Below the pieces are notes generated by a model. That model made no database searches, was not told the origin of the DNA, and was given only the letters and a program-made list of their open reading frames with translations. 64,000 bases of DNA from Nonomuraea helvata (lineage in GTDB: Bacteria; Actinomycetota; Actinomycetes; Streptosporangiales; Streptosporangiaceae): NCBI RefSeq assembly GCF_039535785.1, contig NZ_BAAAXV010000012.1, positions 496,001-560,000 of the forward strand, written 5' to 3'. A program made the translations under genes and the position numbers. Below, piece after piece: positions 25,184 through 34,574 of this stretch (its first letter is position 1; every line of letters begins with the position of its first letter).

Positions 25184-25235
25184 CGCAGGTCAGACGCTAC
25201 TTCGTTGAAAATTTCGTCATTGCCACTGGGACCCC
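25184..25235 (-). repeat. Right terminal inverted repeat of the Tn3 transposon
   Basis: Ends CACTGGGACCCC and is the inverted copy of 18380-18431 with two mismatches. It lies 93 bp upstream of the transposase start. Confidence 0.9.
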
Positions 25236-25415
25236 AAGGGGTGATCACAGCGGCTTCGGCAGGATGACGAACCCGCCGTTGCTGTGGAACCGCCCCGCCT
25301 GAACGTCCGAGTCTCAGGGCACGGGGCTCTTACCGCCATGGCAGTGACTCTCCGACCTCATATAACTACTCTGAGTGTTCAATCAATTGCATTCAGTGAT
25401 TGTTCTGGAGGGTCA

Positions 25416-26082
25416 ATGCGTCTCCCCTGCGACACGCGGCACTTGCCGTGGCGCTCCTGGCCACCCCCCTCACCGCCGCCGGGCCCGCCCAGGCGCAAGC
25501 AACCCGCCACGCCGCACCCCGCCCCTGCTGCGAGCGACTGTGGCTGACCTGACCGTCGCCACCGAGAATCGGGAAGGCTACAAGCGCACCAGCTTCAAGC
25601 ACTGGGTTGACGCTGACGGGGACGCCTGCAACGCCCGCCAGGAGGCTTTGATCGCCGAGGCCATCGACGCCCCCGAGGTCGGCGCGAAATGCGCCCTGGC
25701 CGAGGGCGTCTGGTATTCGTACTATGACGATCAAATCGTGACAGATGCGTCGAAACTGGACGTTGATCATCTAGTCCCGCTGGCCGAAGCCTGGGACTCC
25801 GGCGCGTCGGCCTGGGATGCGGCCCAGCGCGAAGCCTACGCCAACTACCTCGACGCCCCCGAGCACCTGGTCGCCGTCACCGCCCGCTCCAACCGCCAAA
25901 AGGCCGACCAGGACCCCGCCGACCGGCTGCCGATCGAGACCGTCCGCTGCCACTACATCGCCGAATGGACCACGGTCAAACGCCAGTGGAGCCTGACCGT
26001 CGACGAGAGGGAGAAACAGGAACTGACCTCCATCGCCGCCCAGTGCCCAAACGCGCCGCTGCCCACGCAGCCTGCCCGCTGA
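25416..26082 (+). pseudogene. HNH nuclease (DUF1524/GmrSD C-terminal type), signal peptide out of frame
   Basis: The conserved nuclease domain is open to 26082: NREGYKRTSFKHWVDADGDA, YYDDQIVTDASKLDVDHLVP (His of the HNH motif) and LVAVTARSNRQKADQDPADR. The natural secretion signal AALAVALLATPLTAAGPAQA is visible at about 25436-25495 but in a different frame, and the ATG at 25416 is in the third frame. Two frameshifts thus separate start, signal and mature domain. A shorter cytosolic form could start at a GTG near 25540. Secreted actinobacterial members of this family degrade DNA. Sequencing error is an alternative. Confidence 0.7.
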
Positions 26083-26103
26083 CTTCCTAAGGAGTAAGGC
26101 CAC

Positions 26104-26451
26104 ATGCCCACCCTCCGCAAGGCCGCCGCCATGGCGGCACTGGCGATGGCCGTTACCGGCCTGCCCCTGCCCGCTGCCGCCGCGACCGCTCCACCAGCCG
26201 CAGCCGACTTCCCATGCCCGCCCGTGCTGGGCATCTGCGCCTACGACGTGGACGACAACCTCAGGGTGCTCTACGACGACGAAGCCGACATCATCCCGCC
26301 CATCGTCCGGGCGGCCAACTACAGCAGCGACCCCTGGTGCTTCTACAACTGGTTCGGTTACGGCGGCGACCGCCGAGAACTCGCCCCAGGGCAGGTCGCC
26401 GACGACTTCGGCTTCATCATCCGCGCCGCTCGACGCGGACCGTGTGACTGA
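26104..26451 (+). CDS. Small secreted cysteine-containing protein
   Basis: A 115-residue protein with AAGGAG before the ATG and a clear Sec signal (residues 1-27, AALAMAVTGLPLPAAAATA). The mature part of about 88 residues has four cysteines (FPCPPVLGICAY, DPWCFYNW, GPCD), suggesting two disulfides, and an aromatic segment WCFYNWFGYGGD. It resembles small secreted peptidase-inhibitor-like proteins, without a firm match. It follows the nuclease by 21 bp and is probably co-transcribed. Confidence 0.7.
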   Translation: MPTLRKAAAMAALAMAVTGLPLPAAAATAPPAAADFPCPPVLGICAYDVDDNLRVLYDDEADIIPPIVRAANYSSDPWCFYNWFGYGGDRRELAPGQVADDFGFIIRAARRGPCD

Positions 26452-26748
26452 CTGACACGGCGGCCGAAAGCCTCCGGCTCGCGAAGCGCGGCCTCCCCCG
26501 ACCGGCCGGGCAGTCCATAGCCAACAAGATGCCGTTCCTGGCCGCCGCGATGGCCGCCGAGATGGAGCGCGCCGCTCGACGCTGTACCGGGCGCTGGAGG
26601 GCGCCTTCGCGACACACCACTCATCTGACGAGAAACCCACCGAATCTCCAGTGGCCCCGAACACCGGAGTCAGGCATTCGTTTCCGTTCTTCCACGCCCC
26701 CGGGGGCCGACTCAAAAGACGGCTCCCACTCACAGTGAAGGAACAGCA

Positions 26749-27984
26749 GTGAGCGCTATCTTCCCGCAGCATCCCGGCAGCGTTCCCGCCGCCCCCCGCC
26801 GCCTCTGCCACCCCTGTCGCCCGCGCCGTGCCGGGCATGCCGGTCGTGTTCTGGCACTCCTGGCGCTGAGCGCGACAGCCCTGGCCGTTCCCGCACCCGC
26901 CCAGGCCCAGGCAGCCGAGCAGGTGGCGGTGTCCTTGGGGGACAGCTTCATCTCCGGCGAGGCAGGCCGGTGGTGGGGTAACAGCACGGTGTCCGCCGCT
27001 GCCGGCTGCACCCGCGGCGGAACCGACCGGGCCGCTTATCGCAAGCATTTGATCTGCCGCTACGACCCCCAGCGGGTGTATGACGGCACCGCCGTGCACG
27101 GAGAGGGCACCGGATGTCACCGCTCCGATGTGGCCGAGATCACCGGGCTGGGCCAGGCCGCGCTCACTCCGGTGAACCTGGCCTGTTCAGGGGCGGAGAC
27201 CCGGCACGTCATCAGCGAGGCGTTCAAGGAGAACACCGCCCCCCAAGCCGAACTACTTGCGCAGGTTGCCGCCACCCAACAGGTCAAGGTGGTCGTGCTG
27301 TCGATCGGCGGCAACGACCTCGAGCTGTCCGGAATGCTGCGCCGCTGCGCCGAGATGTACATCGCGGGCGACAAGAACTCCTGCGCCTCCACAGGCGAGG
27401 GCGACCGGTTTCTCGCCGCGCTACCGGCGGTGGAGCAGCAGGTGACACTGGCGGTGCAGAAGATCCGCCAGGTGATGAGCCAGGCATCGGCCCGTTCCAC
27501 CGGCTACCGGCTGATCCTGCAGTCCTATCCCTCTCCGGTGCCCTCCTCGGCCCGGGTGCGCTACGGCGAGGGCGGCGGCGGCAAGACCGCCAAGCGTACG
27601 CTCGTGGGGGGCTGCCCCCTGTGGGACGCCGACTTCGACCTGATGCACGACACCCTCGCACCCGCGATCGACGCCATGCTGCGGCGGGCCGCCACCGCGA
27701 CCGGTGCGGAGTTCTTGAGCCTGCTCGGTGCCGTGGAGGGCCACGCGCTGTGCGAGCAGGGCACACGCCAAGCCGGCCCGCTGGACGACGCCACCGAACT
27801 GGGCGACACGATGGAGTGGATACGGTACGGCACCGCCGGCGCAAGGATCAGCCAGGGACACCAGCAGGAGGCCATGCACCCCAACGCGTTCGGCCAGCAG
27901 GCGCTCGGCCGCTGCCTGCTGGCCCGCTACCGCAATCCCGGCACCCAGCCCTGCGACGCGGGCGCGCCCAGGAGTCAGACGTGA
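26749..27984 (+). CDS. Secreted SGNH/GDSL-type hydrolase
   Basis: A 411-residue protein with a long signal region (cleavage near residue 50, PAPAQAQAAEQ). SGNH blocks are block I VSLGDSFISGEAGRW with the nucleophile Ser, NLACSGAETRHV (Gly block), VVLSIGGNDLELSG (Asn block) and, near the end, EAMHPNAFGQQALG (His of block V). Cysteines in pairs suggest disulfides. Such enzymes are extracellular esterases or lipases. It follows the small secreted protein after about 300 bp that hold no gene I can support. Confidence 0.85.
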   Translation: MSAIFPQHPGSVPAAPRRLCHPCRPRRAGHAGRVLALLALSATALAVPAPAQAQAAEQVAVSLGDSFISGEAGRWWGNSTVSAAAGCTRGGTDRAAYRKHLICRYDPQRVYDGTAVHGEGTGCHRSDVAEITGLGQAALTPVNLACSGAETRHVISEAFKENTAPQAELLAQVAATQQVKVVVLSIGGNDLELSGMLRRCAEMYIAGDKNSCASTGEGDRFLAALPAVEQQVTLAVQKIRQVMSQASARSTGYRLILQSYPSPVPSSARVRYGEGGGGKTAKRTLVGGCPLWDADFDLMHDTLAPAIDAMLRRAATATGAEFLSLLGAVEGHALCEQGTRQAGPLDDATELGDTMEWIRYGTAGARISQGHQQEAMHPNAFGQQALGRCLLARYRNPGTQPCDAGAPRSQT

Positions 27985-28536
27985 TCCCCCGCACAGCCAG
28001 CGATCGGCCAGGTGCTGGCAAGCATCCGGTACTTGGCGCCAGTGGCGGTGATCCTGGTAGACATGGCGGCGATGGTGACGCTGCGGTGCGCGCCGAGGTG
28101 CGCTCCGCGGTCTGGGAGGGGCTCTCGCCCGGGAACGGCGTGAAGGTCCTGGTCTGTCGACGACGACAAGGGTGCGACCGAAGAACTTGACGGCGGGCGC
28201 CTCGATCGTTACTTTTGCCGATCAACACGCGTAACGCTTCGTTTTAGCTTTTCCACCTCATCGAAGAAAATCGGTGCACCTCCTATCCACAGAATTGGCT
28301 CCGGCCAGACAGGGCCGACGCCGAGCCCGCGGACTTCCGTCCACTCGACCGGTCGCTCCGGGCCGCACCAGCCCCCGCGACTGTGGCGGGCACCGACGTG
28401 CCCGCCGAAGACGTCGCAGTCAGCCTGTGCGACCCGGCCCACGACACCCGGCTGCTGCGCCAGTGGACTCCTGAAGGCGCCACCACACGCGGCATCGAAC
28501 CCCTGATCGACACACTCCCCTCGTAAGGCACAAGCA
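27985..28536. other. Gene-poor stretch with one unassigned gene tail
   Basis: No complete gene was found. Plus-strand codons from about 28389 to the stop at 28524-28526 read DVPAEDVAVSLCDPAHDTRL then LRQWTPEGATTRGIEPLID, which looks coding but matches nothing I recognise; its 5' part is missing. At 28232-28239 there is a TAACGCTT motif also present upstream of the sugar-binding-protein gene, possibly a LacI-type half operator. Confidence 0.4.
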
Positions 28537-30408
28537 GTGAGAACACCTGTCATGCCCTCGACCGGTACCCTGCAGCCGTTGGGAATGGACGAAGTCCGAA
28601 TAAACGGCGGCCATTGGAGCAAGCGGCAGACGGTCAACGCCGAAGGAACCATTCAGCACTGCCTGCGCTGGCTCGAGGCGCTCGGCTGGACCGCCAACTT
28701 CGACCGCGCCGCCGAAGGGAAGGAGTTCGAGCGGACCGGCCCCCAATTCTCCGACTCCGAGGTCTATAAGCTCGCCGAGGCCATGGCCTGGGAGATCGGG
28801 CGCACCGGAGACGCAGGCCTCGAAGCGCGGTTCGTCAAGCTGACAGCACGCATCAGCGCTGCGCAGCACGAGGACGGCTACCTCAACACCGCCTTCGGCA
28901 ACCCCGGCCAACCGCCCCGCTACTCGGACCTCGAATGGGGCCACGAGCTGTACTGCTTCGGCCACCTTCTCCAGGCCGCCGTCGCACGGCTGCGCAATCA
29001 CGGTGAAGACGCGTTCACGGCGATTGCCCGCCGCGCCGCCGACCACGTGTGCAATGTGTTCGGGCCCGGCGCCGACGAACGCATCTGCGGCCACGCCGAA
29101 ATCGAAGTGGCCCTGGCCGAATTCGGGCGCGCCACCGGCGAAGCCCGCTACCTCGAGCAGGCCCGGCTCTTCATCGAGCGCCACGGCCGGAAGACTCTCC
29201 CGGAGAAGGGCGTTTTCTACCAGGACGACGTGCCGGTGCGCGAGGCCGAAGTGCTGCGCGGCCACGCCGTGCGGGCCCTATACCTCGCCTCGGGCGCGAT
29301 CGACGTAGCCATCGAGGCTGGCGACGCCGACCTCCTCGATGCTGTGCGGGGCCAATGGGACCGCGCCGTCGCCCGCCGAACGCACCTCACCGGCGGCATG
29401 GGTTCCCAGTACGCGGACGAGGCATTTGGCCGCGACTTCGCGCTCAACCCCGCCGAGGCCTACTCCGAGTCGTGCGCCGGCGTCGCCGCGGTCATGACCG
29501 CATGGCGCCTGCTCCTCGCCACCGGCGACACCCGCCACGGCGACATGATCGAGCGGATCGCCTGGAACGTCCTCTCCGGCGCGGTCGACCCCGACGGGAA
29601 GTCGTTCTTCTACGCCAACCCGCTCCACCAGGTCACCGCCGACCCCGAACCGCCGCGCGACGGCGCCCTCCCGCACCTCAGCGCGGGCGGCCGCCGCGGA
29701 CACTGGTTCGAAGTCTCCTGCTGCCCGACCAACCTCGCTCGCACCTTCGCCCAGTTCGCCGCCTACATCGCCACCGCCGACGACCGCGGCGTCCAACTCC
29801 ACCAGTACGCCCCTGCCGCGATCGACACGGTCGTGGCCGGCTCGCGCTTCGCGCTCACCATGACGACCGCCTACCCGGACGACGGGACGGTCATCATCCG
29901 AGTGGAGGCCAACGACGGCGGCGAGCGCACCGTGTCGTTCCGAGTGCCGCACTGGGCCGAAGGCGCCACGGTAACCAGCCCCGACGGCACGGCCCGCCCC
30001 GCGGCTGCCGGCGAGCTCGCCGACGTCACCGCCGCATTCGCTCACGGCGACGAGATCCGCCTCGACCTGCCGCTCGCGCCGCGCTGGACCTATCCGGACC
30101 CGCGCATCGACGGTTTGCGCGGCTGTGCCGCAGTCGAACGCGGGCCCGAGGTGTGGTGCGTCGAGAGCGTCGACCTCCCCGAAGGAGCCGACTTCGCGGA
30201 CCTTGCCGTCGACACCACTGCGCCGCTGACAGTGCGTGACGGACGCGTCAAAGTCCGCGGCCGCATCAACGACCGCGCCGCCGAGTGGCCGTACGGGACG
30301 GCCGCGCCTCGACCCGAGGGCGAACCCGTCGAGATATTGCTGGTGCCGTTCCGGTTGAGGGACACGAGAGGCGCGGCCGCCATGAGGGTCTGGATGCCCA
30401 TCAGCTGA
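28537..30408 (+). CDS. GH127-family glycoside hydrolase (beta-L-arabinofuranosidase type)
   Basis: A 623-residue cytosolic protein without a signal peptide. GH127 features are the N-terminal NGGHWSKRQTVN, QHEDGYLNTAFG, WGHELYCFGHLLQAAVA and the metal/catalytic cysteine cluster region SCCPTNLARTFAQFAAYI; the C-terminus is the usual beta-sandwich. Family enzymes release beta-L-arabinofuranose from arabino-oligosaccharides or glycoproteins by a cysteine nucleophile. The start is GTG 28537 or the ATG at 28552. It opens the plant-polysaccharide region. Confidence 0.85.
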   Translation: MRTPVMPSTGTLQPLGMDEVRINGGHWSKRQTVNAEGTIQHCLRWLEALGWTANFDRAAEGKEFERTGPQFSDSEVYKLAEAMAWEIGRTGDAGLEARFVKLTARISAAQHEDGYLNTAFGNPGQPPRYSDLEWGHELYCFGHLLQAAVARLRNHGEDAFTAIARRAADHVCNVFGPGADERICGHAEIEVALAEFGRATGEARYLEQARLFIERHGRKTLPEKGVFYQDDVPVREAEVLRGHAVRALYLASGAIDVAIEAGDADLLDAVRGQWDRAVARRTHLTGGMGSQYADEAFGRDFALNPAEAYSESCAGVAAVMTAWRLLLATGDTRHGDMIERIAWNVLSGAVDPDGKSFFYANPLHQVTADPEPPRDGALPHLSAGGRRGHWFEVSCCPTNLARTFAQFAAYIATADDRGVQLHQYAPAAIDTVVAGSRFALTMTTAYPDDGTVIIRVEANDGGERTVSFRVPHWAEGATVTSPDGTARPAAAGELADVTAAFAHGDEIRLDLPLAPRWTYPDPRIDGLRGCAAVERGPEVWCVESVDLPEGADFADLAVDTTAPLTVRDGRVKVRGRINDRAAEWPYGTAAPRPEGEPVEILLVPFRLRDTRGAAAMRVWMPIS

Positions 30409-30439
30409 TCGAGTAGGAAGCCGGTGCGGCCGACACTGC

Positions 30440-30632
30440 GGGCGCATCCGCCTCTTGTCGATCCGGGCGTGTCCGGACGGAAGTCCAGAGACGAGTGCCT
30501 CCGCATCGTGTTGTAGCCGCGGATCCAGGGTTCGACCTGGAACCGAGCCTCCCGCGCGGTTGCGAAGGTCCGGCGTCTTTGCAGGACTTCGCGTTTGAGC
30601 GTGGCGCTGAACGACTCCGCGAGGGCGTTATC
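30440..30632 (-). pseudogene. IS3-family transposase C-terminal fragment
   Basis: Minus-strand reading gives DNALAESFSATLKREVLQRR followed by REARFQVEPWIRGYNTMRRH, the end of the rve integrase domain with the catalytic Glu (LAESF). Everything upstream of this segment is missing; it abuts DUF6262/integrase remnants at 30649. Confidence 0.8.
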
Positions 30633-30685
30633 GGCCGATTATCCAGCTAATGACGCTGGTTCTGGGCGTTGGCCGGTTAACGTTT

Positions 30686-30958
30686 TCAGCTGACCCGGGT
30701 AGTAAGTCGGCGGAGTTGCTCTTCGTGGCGCCGGACGCGTGCAGCGACGGCTTCCAGGGCGGTGTGGAGGTTTCGTATTTCCTCGAGGAGGCCGGTGAGG
30801 GTGCCGTTGGTGGCGGCGCGGCGGCGGTTTTCCTCGATGACAGCGCGGAGGCTGGGGCTGCGGTAGAGGGTGGTGCGGCCTAGCCCGGTGAGGTGGGCGA
30901 CGGCGATGAAGGTGACAGGCGCCTTGGGGGGTGCGCGTGGGCAGAAGCCGCCGGCCAT
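30686..30958 (-). pseudogene. DUF6262-type transposition accessory protein, partial
   Basis: The 90-residue frame has a small HTH-like region (VTFIAVAHLTGLGRTTLYR) followed by a coiled-coil (NRRRAATNGTLTGLLEEIRN, VAARVRRHEEQLRRL). This fits DUF6262 proteins that accompany tyrosine-recombinase transposons of the Tn554 type. The usual N-terminal 30-40 residues are absent or altered. It follows an integrase remnant on the same strand, the expected gene order. Confidence 0.6.
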
Positions 30959-30969
30959 TCTGGATTTGA

Positions 30970-31488
30970 TCAGTGGAGTGTCCTTCCAGTCCTTGCCGCC
31001 GGTGATGTCGGCCAGGGGCAGGTGGACACACCCCCGGGAGGCGGGGTGCGGGCTTGTTGTTTGGCCAGGTCGAGGGCTCGTTCGTATTCGGAGCGGACGG
31101 TGGTGTCGAACAGTCGTCCATAGCGAAGGCTCATCTCGGCGGAGGCGTGTCCGAGCAACGCCATCAACGCCTGCAACGAGACCCCGGCGTTCACCAGGGC
31201 CGTGGCGTAGGTGTGGCGGAGCTGGTGGGAGGTGATGTGACCAAGCCCGGCTTGCTGAGCGGCGCGATCGAGTTCGGCGCGGACGGCGCCTTGGCCGAGG
31301 CAGCGGCCGTGGTGGATGAACAGGAACTGCGCCGGATGCCGGTAGCGGGGATGCGGCATGGGTCTGCCATGCGTTCGGAGCTCGATGATGCGGTCGATCA
31401 GGCCGAGGATCTCCTCATCGAGGGGGACCATGCGTTCGGTCTCCAGCTTCCCGAGGCCGATCTTCAGCCAGCTGCCGTGGCCGTGGTC
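30970..31488 (-). pseudogene. Tyrosine recombinase, C-terminal catalytic part
   Basis: The frame contains KLETERMVPLDEEIL, the catalytic HQLRHTYATALVNAG, LMALLGHASAEMSLRYGRLF (second His and nucleophile Tyr) and a C-terminal tail. Upstream the frame closes at a stop near 31488, so the core-binding domain and first Arg are gone. With the DUF6262 gene it marks the remains of a Tn554-like element. Confidence 0.7.
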
Positions 31489-31916
31489 GCAGTCTTATGT
31501 CCTCGCCATCGCGCGCACGACCCCGGTCGACGCCTGCAAGGAGATGGCGGGTGATCAGGTCGAGGTCGGTGCGCTGCAGGAGGTGCGGGGCGCTCTACGG
31601 GCTCGTTGACCTGGGCAAGCCGTTCACGCGGTCTGTCGGCGCTTCATCGGTGTGTCGTGGTTTTGGTGCGTTGAAGGGGGGTCAGGGGCGTCGCCGCCGA
31701 TGAGTGGAGGTGTTTCCGGTCGCCCCGGCGACAATCTTGCGCTGGCATCGCCACCTGATAGCACGCAAGTGAGCGTTTCATGGTGTCCTTCCGGGATGAG
31801 CGCGGATGCGGGACCGGTCCCCACCCGGGGCGTAGAGCCCCGCGGACGGACCGGGGTCTGACTGGCGAGGCCGGAAACGCGGAGCGCGTCGCAGCGGGCG
31901 GCCCTGTTCACCGCTC
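31489..31916. other. Gene-poor stretch
   Basis: Traces of integrase coding in other frames (RTDLDLITRHLL, minus strand near 31560) continue the remnant to the right. From about 31640 to 31916 no gene, operator or terminator could be supported. Confidence 0.4.
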
Positions 31917-33128
31917 CTATTCGGGCAGGGCGATGGCCACGGTCTCGTAGCCTGGCGCCGTGACGCGGACGGCTTCGGGCCGGTCGGCGATCACGACGAG
32001 CTTGTCGCCGCTCGCCCAGGTCCGGTACCAGTTGTCGGCCTCGCCGGACACGGTGACTTCAGCGTCACCCGGGAACCGCCGGTCGGTGGTGTACGGCTTC
32101 ACCCCGGTCATCCATGCGGCCGCGCCTTCGAGAGTGCGGAGCTGGACGTCGGGGATGCGGCCGGAGGCATCGGGTCCGACGTTGAGCAGCAGCCGGCCAC
32201 CACGGGAGACCACGTCCGCGTAGTGCTTCGCCAGCTCGCGGGGGCTGAGGGTGAGCGATTCGTCCTCGACACGGTTGTAGCCGAAGGAGGATCCGAGTCC
32301 GCGGTTATGCTCCCAGCCGGTGCCGGTCTCGTGGTCGGCGTGCATCGAGTACTCGCTCGTGCGGTAGTCCCAGACGTCGGCGCCCCATCGGTCGTTCACG
32401 ATCCCGTCGGGGACCGCGTCGCGGTAGTAGGCGATCAGGTCGACGAGCGAGCCGTCTTCCTTGCCCGCCTCGGGCCATTCGATGTCGTTCCAGAGCACGG
32501 AGGGCGCGTAGCGGTCGATCAGGTCCCGGACGTGCGCGGTGGCGTAGGCGGCGTAGGCTGCGTCGTTGGGGCGGAATCGCCAGATGTCGTCGGCCTCCAC
32601 GATCGGCGGGTTGTCGGTGATCGACCAGTCGAGGCCGCCGGAGTAGTAGACGCCGAAGCGCATACCCTCCGCACGTACGGCCTCCGCGAGCGGGCCGAGC
32701 AGGTCGCGCTTCGGGCCGCGGTCGACGGTGTTGAAGCCTTCGCTGCCGGGGGCGTCCCACAGTGTCACCCCGTCGTGGTGCTTCGTGACGGGCACGACGT
32801 AGTGCGCCCCGAGTGCCCGGAACAGCCGCGCCCATGCGGCGGGGTCGTAAGCTTCGGCCTTCCACCGGTCGAGGAAGTCCTCGTAAGGCGCCGACCCGTA
32901 GACCTCTGCATGGTGCGCCGCCGCCGGCGACCCTTCGATGCGGATCGTGTTCGCGTACCACTCGGCATAGGAGGAGTGCTTGAACCACCCGCCTTCGGGC
33001 TCGGGCTCGCCTGCCACATGTTCCGGCTCGGCCCAGGCGGGAACCGCGTACGGTCCCCAGTGGATGAAAATGCCCAGGCTCGCCTCCTTCGCCCATCCGG
33101 GCAGGCTCTCGCGGTGGGTTCCGGTCAT
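31917..33128 (-). CDS. GH29 alpha-L-fucosidase
   Basis: A 403-residue intracellular enzyme. The GH29 core is clear: WAKEASLGIFIHWGPYAVPA, VPVTKHHDGVTLWDAP, FGVYYSGGLDWSITDNPP and SVLWNDIEWPEAG, where the Asp of the ND(I) motif is the expected nucleophile. GGRLLLNVGPDASGRI closes the barrel. It is shorter than fucosidases with a C-terminal galactose-binding domain but includes a small beta domain. Its start overlaps the stop of the broken GH74 gene at 33125-33128. It probably removes terminal fucose from xyloglucan-type oligosaccharides. Confidence 0.88.
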   Translation of the reverse strand: MTGTHRESLPGWAKEASLGIFIHWGPYAVPAWAEPEHVAGEPEPEGGWFKHSSYAEWYANTIRIEGSPAAAHHAEVYGSAPYEDFLDRWKAEAYDPAAWARLFRALGAHYVVPVTKHHDGVTLWDAPGSEGFNTVDRGPKRDLLGPLAEAVRAEGMRFGVYYSGGLDWSITDNPPIVEADDIWRFRPNDAAYAAYATAHVRDLIDRYAPSVLWNDIEWPEAGKEDGSLVDLIAYYRDAVPDGIVNDRWGADVWDYRTSEYSMHADHETGTGWEHNRGLGSSFGYNRVEDESLTLSPRELAKHYADVVSRGGRLLLNVGPDASGRIPDVQLRTLEGAAAWMTGVKPYTTDRRFPGDAEVTVSGEADNWYRTWASGDKLVVIADRPEAVRVTAPGYETVAIALPE

Positions 33129-34560
33129 GATCGGCTCTCCCTAACGTGGTATTCAATCCAGTCAGGCCGAATGTGGCCGCTGGCGCCGGCCTTCGGCTTG
33201 GAGGCCGCCCCGCGTCGCACGGGGCGGCCTGCTTCGTCGGCGATGTCACCGTAGATCACGCCGCGTGCTGACAGATAGACGCGGCCAAAGATGTGCGGGT
33301 CGCCGGTGATAGCGGACCCCGCGAAGGCCCACTGGTGGTCGTCGTCGTTGATGCGCACCCAAGTGGCGCCGCCGTCGGTCGAGCGGAAGATGCCGTCCTG
33401 GCCTGCGACCGTGGCCGAGGTGTAGATCGCCGGGTAGCCCCCGCGCTTCGCCTCATGCCGTGAACCGTGCGCGGCCTTGCCGACGCCGACACCGATCGCC
33501 AAGTCGATCGCGCTGATGCGCTCCCAGGTCACGCCGCCGTCCGCGGAGCGCCACAAGCCGGTTGCGATCTCCGCTTTGTCGCTGCGCCCGGCGAGCCAGA
33601 CGTGGCCCTCGCGGCCTGGGACGACTCTGAAGTCGTCGACGCCTTCGGCGGGCAGGCCGGTCGCTCCGGTGTCGGAGAACGTCGCGCCAGCGTCGGTGCT
33701 GCGGTAGAACGTGCCGCCGGCGAAGGCGTACAGGACCGACGGGTTGACACGGTCGGACCGGATCCGGGCCCCTGCCCGAAGGCCCTGGACCGGGTTCCAG
33801 GTCGCGCCCAGGTCGGTGCTGTAGACCGGGGTGATGTCGGTGTTGCTGGGGGACCACAGGAGTGCGGTTGCGTCGGCGCTGATCGCGACGACGCCGGAGC
33901 CGCCGCCGGGACGCCTGCGAGTCGCGCCGCGGACTTCCAGGTCTTGCCGCGGTCGGAGAAGACGATGACGTGAGCGTCCACGTCCGCGTTGACTTCGCCG
34001 CTGCCGACGATGACGTCCGGGTTGGACTGGGCGTAGTCGAGGCTGCTGCCGGCCCAGCCGGAGCGGATCATCGGCCCGGCCCGGTCGAGGTCGGTGTGGA
34101 CGAAGCCGCTGACGTCGCCCATGGCGGAGACGAGGGTGCCGCCGAGAGCGGCGATGTCGCGGACCCAGGTCTCTTCGACGCCTTGGGCCCGCACGCCGAC
34201 GGTGAACTGCTCGATGGGCAGGGCGATCCGCTCGCCGGCCTCGTTATGGCCGATCAGCTCGCCTTGGGTGTCCCACCGCGTCAGTTCCTCGGTGCCCCAG
34301 ATCATGGCGCCGGTGCCCCACATGATGCGGTCGGCGGCGCAGGTCGCCTTGCTAAAGCGCTGGCGGGAGAAGCACACGTGGGAGCGGCATCGTTCGGTCC
34401 AGCCGTGGGCGGCGGCGCCGATATGGGCCTTGTCACAGTGCTGACAGCGGATGAGTCCGGACAGCAGACAGTCGGACTCGGTGATGACCGTCGCACGGCT
34501 AACCCGTCGGCCGTCAGGGTGACGCCGTCTTCGCGTCGCTTCCAGGTGATCGTTTCCATG
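33125..34560 (-). pseudogene. GH74-like beta-propeller, 5' half replaced by recombinase sequence, frameshifted
   Basis: The 3' part is a BNR/Asp-box propeller of GH74 type: MWGTGAMIWGTEELTRWDT, VVFSDRGKTWKSAA, YRSTDAGATF, WRSADGGVTWERI and FRSTDGGATWVRI. A frameshift near 33905 breaks it between GKTWKS and GSGVVAISADATALL. Upstream of MWGTG the reading frame runs without a break into CLLSGLIRCQHCDKAHIGAA and CFSRQRFSKATCAADRI, the zinc ribbon of a large serine recombinase. The N-terminal half of the GH74 enzyme is therefore missing, and no active xyloglucanase is expected. Confidence 0.8.
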
Positions 34561-34574
34561 CGCGTGCCCCCTGT

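Larger units (their letters stand above)
18380..25235. mobile_element. Complete Tn3-family transposon with passenger genes
   Basis: The element is bounded by 52-bp terminal inverted repeats, both starting GGGG. It carries, all on the minus strand, transposase, PadR regulator, secreted alpha/beta hydrolase, F420-type nitroreductase and serine resolvase, with a res-like site beside the resolvase. The flanks read AAGG before the left end and AAGGG after the right end. This is close to, but not exactly, the 5-bp duplication expected; loss of one G from the left G run would explain it. Confidence 0.88.

Noticed and set aside
26452-26748. Intergenic space before the SGNH hydrolase as a possible riboswitch or small RNA gene
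   Set aside because: No convincing long stem or conserved motif was seen by eye; left unannotated.
31640-31910. GC-rich inverted segments (GGACCGG/CCGGTCC type) as a terminator or operator
   Set aside because: Stems are short and overlapping with no consistent partner or U tract; typical of background in this base composition.
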